Source of the DNA: Plantago ovata
Taxonomy: Eukaryota; Streptophyta; Magnoliopsida; Lamiales; Plantaginaceae
DNA length: 64,000 bases
NCBI GenBank assembly: GCA_028274465.1
Contig: CM051455.1
Span: 95,488,365 to 95,552,364, forward strand
Direction of reading: 5' to 3'
A program made the translations under genes and the position numbers. Below the pieces are notes generated by a model. That model made no database searches. It had not been told where the DNA came from and saw nothing but the letters and a program-made list of their open reading frames with translations. Below are positions 58,881 to 64,000 of this stretch, in pieces. The number at the start of each line of letters is the position of its first letter. Positions within the stretch are counted from its first letter, which is position 1.

Positions 58881-61446
58881 ATGAATCCAATTGCTCTTAA
58901 GGATATTTGTAAGGACATGCAGGGTGTACCGTCACCGTTAAGGTTATCAAGCTTTGGAATTCGTTGGATACAAACAAGAACCCACTCGGGGTTGAGTCTA
59001 TTTTAGTTGATAATGAGGTGATTATTATTATGCGTTCCTTTAGTATGTTTTGTCGTTTGTAGTAACAAGCACTAATTTGTGGTTTGTTTTAATCATATAG
59101 GGCACCTTGATTCAAGGTACGTCTTCGAAGAGAATGTTGAAGTTTTTAACCAAAAGGCTTAAGGAGGGAGAAACATATAGAATCAACAAGTTTGATGTGG
59201 AGGAAAATACTCTACCAAAGTATCAGAAGGGGAGGGTCAATCACGGGGCAAGGCTCGTGATGTGTTATGGTGCTGAAGTTACCCAGTGTAGGCCGGATCT
59301 CAGCATTCTGACTAACGGTATCAATTTGGTTGCTTATCATGACATCAACGATTCTGATCCACAGTTTTATGTTGGTGAGATGTTCTACTTAGCCATATCT
59401 TAATTTGTTCAGTAGTAAAAATTATATATGTATATGTCATTTCGAAAATTTATACTTATTGATTTGCATGTTCAATATTCTTTTTAAATTTTATGTGTAT
59501 GCTGTGGTGCTCCAATATTTTCAAATGTATATGTACCGTATTTTTTGGTCATTTAGCTCATGAACTTCTAATTTGTACACTCTTGCAATCTATCACAGCC
59601 TTTTAATCAATCAATGTTATACTTTGTTTATGAGCTCTGCCTAAAACCGTTGTACCCCGTGCCTCCTCCCTTCCTATATCATACAGATGTTATTGGACAA
59701 GTCACGAGTAGAAGTGATGTTACCTTTGTCGAGAAGATGCGTGCTCGCAAAATTGATGTTGAGCTTCGAGACGATAGGTACCTATTTTAGTATAAATACA
59801 ATATACTTTAATAGCTAATATGTTGTTTTCTAGCTTACAAATATATTTTTATTTTTTATAGCAATGTCACTATTAAAGCTGTGCTATGGGAGTCTTATGC
59901 TGATAGGATCATTGAGTTGGCCCCTGCTAGCGGAAATGTTGAGTCGAGAATTGTTATTATTCTTCAATTTGCTCTTAAGAATTCATATCTTAGTAAGTAA
60001 AAAGTCTTTCTAACCCATGTGCTTGAACATTTACGGATTTATAAGTTTATGATTTATGAGTTCAAATTTTATGTCAAGACAAATGAGACACGTGTTCAAA
60101 CCGCTTATCATGCAACCAAGCTTTACATCAACACTGATCTTCCTGAATTCCATGAGTTCAACATAAAGTGAGTTAATTTGTAGTTTACATGAAGTTAAAT
60201 TGATATTTTATATCTTTCCTATCTAATGTTGAGTTTCAATTGTTTTAGGAAAAAGGACAATGAAGGTAATTCGGTCACGTATCTCACTGCTGACCCTAAG
60301 TCATTAAGACCTGATGAGTGGCTCAACATGGACATGCACAGGACTGCTAGGAAAATTAAGGATTGCACGACGGTATGTTCTATTAGGTTTGAATGAAGAT
60401 GTACAATATCATTTATAATTTTTCGAGTAAAACTTATGAAGTAAATTTGGTTTGGACAGGCTGGTTCCTACATCACGTTTGTTTTCTTTCAAAAGGTTGA
60501 TGAGATGTCTCCTTGGTATTATATGTCGGGCTCTTCGTGCAATGGAAATGCGAAGAAGTCTCAAGTTGGTGAACCGTGCAATAGATCAAGTGTGTTGGTC
60601 AGCCAATCAAAGCTCTCATTCCCAAGTAATCTCCTTCATCAAGTTTATATGATAGTTTCCATATACTTATTGAATCAATTGATTTATGATCTAAATTTTT
60701 ATTTAAAATATAGGTTCCGAGTGAAATTCATAGCTAGAGGTGCTAAGGAAGAGAGAATTTACGTTGTTGTGTTTGAAGAAATGATGATGAAGTTTATCAA
60801 GAAAACGTGCCAGCAGGTTTATGATGAATGGAAAGAGGTATATTTATTCCATCTATATATCTATATTTATCTATAAGCATTCAAGAGCGTGTTTGTCATT
60901 TTATTTGATATGTCCCTCAAACAGGAGGATGATGAGGATATGATACCAATGGACTTCTCCGTGATGCTGCACCGTGATTACCTTACTAAAGTGAGAATCA
61001 CGGAGTATAACTTGAAGGGTGACAAGTTTAAAGAGTTTAGCATTGATGATGACCGATAATGTTGATATTCTCAGGGAGTACGTTAGCATTAGCATTGAGG
61101 TATTTTCTGTTGTCATTCGTAGAATAAAACGAATTATTATTGTTATGGAAAATTAGTATTATTGTTAATGTTATGATTATCTTATTATGAGATGTTTCAA
61201 TATCCTAACTCTATGTTTTATTCTCTAATATACCAGAATGGCGTGTCCGGTTTTAAGTACAATTCGGTTGTAGGGAAGGGCAAGGAAAAGGTGGTTCTAG
61301 ATGGACCTGAAAATGCTAGCAATGATACTGAAGGCTTCGTCACACCTTGCAAACGTACTTCGTCTTCTGATAGTGATGATGAGGATGTCAACACTGGTAC
61401 TCAGAAATCGAGCAGCAGGATTAAGGCTATCAAAATGGAGAAATAA
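58881..61446 (+). pseudogene. RPA70-like single-strand DNA-binding protein, Helitron-type
   Basis: Exons by splice sites: 58881-59017, 59101-59374, 59687-59777, 59862-59992, an unclear fifth ending 60167, 60249-60372, 60460-60625, 60710-60837, 60925-61099, 61237-61446. Order of domains: N-terminal OB fold (ALKDICKDMQ, KVIKLWNSLDTNKNPLGVE), second OB fold (FVEKMRARKIDVELRDD, VLWESYADRI), third with a decayed zinc finger (WYYMSGSSC) and a tail ending SSRIKAIKMEK. This layout is that of RPA subunits carried by plant Helitrons. One-base frame changes near 58925 and 61052 and poor joins at exons 4-5 and 7-8 suggest it no longer makes a full protein. Confidence 0.72.
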
Positions 61447-62759
61447 TTATTTTCTTCGTAATTTCCCTTTGAACTTATATTGAACAACTTGGTGTTTAAG
61501 GTTTTAAGTTGGAAATGTTTGTTTAAATTTTGTTTTTGGACTGATTTGATATTGCGTCTATATGGTCATGTCGAACCATAACATTTTGGATATTGCTGGT
61601 GATTTGCTGTTTTTTATCATCCATTTTTCGTTTTGAAGTAGTATATGGCCATGTTGAGGTAGCAATGATACATCATTGTTCAATATTTGTGTTTCTATGT
61701 TTTGTTTTCTCTCTTTTTTCTTTTTTTTAGCAGGTGAGGTCGATTGCAGTCTATGTCAAGTCGTTAAGGAATCATATAATCTACGCTACTTTTTGATATG
61801 GTGGTGTTGAAGTTGCACAGACTTGAGACTTTGGAATTGTTTTTGAGCATTGAATCGATGAAGTTGGAGAACCCGTATGTTATTGAATTTGAGTTGTATT
61901 CGAATATTAAATATGATTTAGTTAAATTTTAATTATGTATTATGCACTTTGAAATTGAATAAGACTTTTAATTTGTAAATTGATGGTGGAAGTTCTTTTT
62001 TTGTGTCTTATGATCATGTTAATTTGGAATAATTAAAAGCTTATAATACCTTGGTAAAGACTTCTTGCAACGAACATTGTTCCACTGAATCGTTGTATTG
62101 ATTTTTTATTGACAATATATAATTCGTACATAACGAAAGTTCTTTTACTAATTCTTATGCACATATATGGATTTTCACTAATTCTTAAGCATATCCAATG
62201 TTCGATTTTTATGAGCTTCATAACTTGATCATTCATCTACATACACTTCATCAACACACAACTTTTAGAAATATGTTTTGTCATTTTGTTTTAACTTATG
62301 AAAGGTCTTTAAATTATATTACTCGTTAAGAAACAGCGCAATTCGCAAAACAATGTTATTTATTAACATCATACGTACACAAGACCGGACATATAAGTAA
62401 ATCAGGATTTCAAAAATAATTATTGGTTACGTATTCAAAGTTCACTCGAATTTGATAGATCATGTTTACACCCGAATGTTTTTTGATGCAATGTTTGATT
62501 TGATATTATTCGATGTTGATTATTTCCAAATCTACTATATACTTAGCATATATATTCACGTGCATATTCCAAGATTTGCAAAGTAATTTTAGTAAGTAGC
62601 AATAGTAATTATGCCTGTGTTTATTATTCAGTATATATGACATATTTAGAACAAAAATGTCAATGGCAGATCTGTTTGTGTGTATAGATCATTGATAGAC
62701 GGATATATTTCTCTAAATTGTTTTCATCTCTTAATCAGTTTATGCATATAGGTTTCTCC
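61447..62759. other. Spacer between RPA-like and helicase-type genes
   Basis: 1.3 kb, A/T-rich, no supported ORF. TATA-like text is frequent, and no clear Helitron terminus (CTRR with hairpin) was found. Confidence 0.5.
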
Positions 62760-63940
62760 ATGGATACTAATCGCAAGACGTCCAATTGTAATGATAGGCG
62801 AATCTATACTGGAAATACTGAAAATAGTTGTGATGCAGCTTCTCATTTGAACAATGCTAATGGAGTTTCTGATGGTGTGATTACGAATAAGAGGCCAAGA
62901 GGCAATGGCGTTAGGAACTTATCACCACTTAGTGATATTACAAACGGTATGTGATTATGTCTCATATAAATTGTTCTTGCTGAAATTTTGATTATGTCTC
63001 GTAAATTGTTTGATATCTTTTCCAGCTACTCCCTTCAATTCTAATGTAATTGATAGAAGTGATGATGTTGATTCTAATCATTCTTCGAGACATCTTTCGC
63101 TACCCTCTATCAATAATTGTACTCAAGATGAGAATAAAAAATCTCATCACCGTTCACTGGTAAATCTAAAATTATGATTATGTCTCATATACTGTTTGTT
63201 CGATTTTTCAGCTAGAAAATGATGCTATTCGAGCAGTGTTTGCTTTTGCTCCGACTCTAATTATATTGTCACTTTGAGTTTTACAACAGGTTCTATAATA
63301 GAAGCAGGGAGCAATTCGTACAAATTCATCACGCAAAGTTACTAAATCCAAAAAAAGGTTAAGAGTGAATGATAGCTTATCGCCGCTTAGTGACGTTACA
63401 AACGGTATGTTTTTCACATTGGGAATACTCCACATTGTGTGTTGTTCTGGATAAGATTTGGATTATGTCTAACGTATTGTAAGTTTGTTTTTTTTTAGTT
63501 AAATTGGTCGATGTTCATGTGAGTAGTAGAATTGACTATGTCAATACTCTTGGATGTTCGTTGAGACATCTATCTCAATCTTCCGTCAACACTGTTACTC
63601 AAGATGAAAATCGAATTAACTCATCGTCCATTGTTGGCACTGGTATGATAATATCATTTCATTTTACTTCTCACGTAAATAAAATTATATTATGAAAGTC
63701 TTTAATTAGTAGTAGCATGTTCATCGCTTAATGGGATTCCAATAACTTGATTTTGACATTTGTGGATCTATAGCAAGTTCGATGTACGGGGCAACATCGA
63801 ATTTGAAGGCCAATTCATCCGGACATGTTATTACTCCGCAATATTACAATCCTACACAACCGCATGGAATTCCATATAATGTCACACGACCCTCTTTGCC
63901 TCCAACGCCAGGTTACGCTCCTATATCCGTAGGTACTTTT
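62760..63940 (+). CDS. N-terminal part of a probable Helitron Rep/helicase gene
   Basis: Five exons with in-phase GT...AG junctions: 62760-62946, 63026-63159, 63302-63404, 63499-63642 and 63774 to about 63930; the gene runs on beyond the window. The protein begins MDTNRKTSNCNDRR and is Ser/Asn-rich with RNLSPLSDITNG, a short basic run and SSRHLSLPSINN. Such low-complexity 'PLSDITN' heads precede the Helitron-like domain and PIF1 helicase in plant Helitrons, and the RPA-like gene next to it supports this. Exons 3-4 look like a copy of exons 1-2. The catalytic parts are not visible, so the call is an inference. Confidence 0.5.
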
Positions 63941-64000
63941 CCTTTACAATATCCTATATAAAGTGTCCTCCTTGACAACTGTTCAAGTCCTGGTGTGGTT

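Noticed and set aside
58881-61446. Host RPA1 gene
   Set aside because: Frame changes, a decayed zinc finger and the neighbouring Helitron-type gene fit a transposon-borne RPA copy better.

Overview
The window looks like a repeat-dense stretch of a eudicot nuclear genome. It holds one well-preserved single-copy-type gene (squalene synthase, minus strand, 13 coding exons) between long blocks of nested plant LTR retrotransposons and DNA transposons. Intron-rich genes, TATA boxes, Ty3/gypsy Tat and Athila elements, a SIRE-type copia element and Helitron-type RPA/helicase genes all fit a plant. The N-terminus of the squalene synthase resembles asterid enzymes as I remember them, but the species cannot be fixed from this window.

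Left block (1-34996) is a nest. The outer shell is an old SIRE-type Ty1/copia element (13947-34996, 5' part outside or lost). It keeps a broken integrase/RT/RNase H region, a very long extra envelope-like ORF and its 3' LTR. Three insertions break it. A minus-strand copia-type LTR (13117-13946 plus 1-40) joins it at the integrase. An Athila-type gypsy element without RT/integrase sits at 18347-27295 (5-bp duplication CCAAG). A collapsed Athila-like LTR pair sits at 27815-29603 (duplication ACAAG). The copia-type LTR was then split by a very young Tat-type gypsy element (41-13116, duplication CCTTT, LTRs differing at about five sites). The Tat element carries gag, pol with a second RNase H, and a spliced antisense gene with its own TATA box and leader intron.

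Middle (about 35775-45590) is the squalene synthase gene, transcribed right to left, with an apparent 5'-UTR intron and 3'-UTR intron. Its introns hold a Stowaway-like MITE (intron 1), a 2-kb Mutator-like inverted-repeat element (intron 4), a second MITE (intron 8) and inverted LINE relics (intron 9).

Right block: a 4.4-kb foldback-like transposon (45712-50107, 8-bp duplication) made of long arms of short degenerate repeats; an old copia relic ending in a 235-bp LTR (52146-52380); five copies of a 79-nt tRNA-like unit with A box, B box and T-run (52693-58329); a degenerate repeated gene-like stretch (53560-54664); a solo copia LTR of the same family as the one at the left edge (54879-56832); and a Helitron-type pair, a frameshifted RPA70-like gene (58881-61446) and the start of a probable Helitron Rep/helicase gene (62760 to the window edge).

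The most unusual signals are: a 30-bp copy of 3' target flank placed just after the 5' LTR of the Tat element; a hairpin array with paired substitutions between pol and the envelope-like ORF of the SIRE element; clusters of perfect GC-rich palindromes just upstream of Athila promoters and again upstream of its internal gene; and the 79-nt Pol III-type units.
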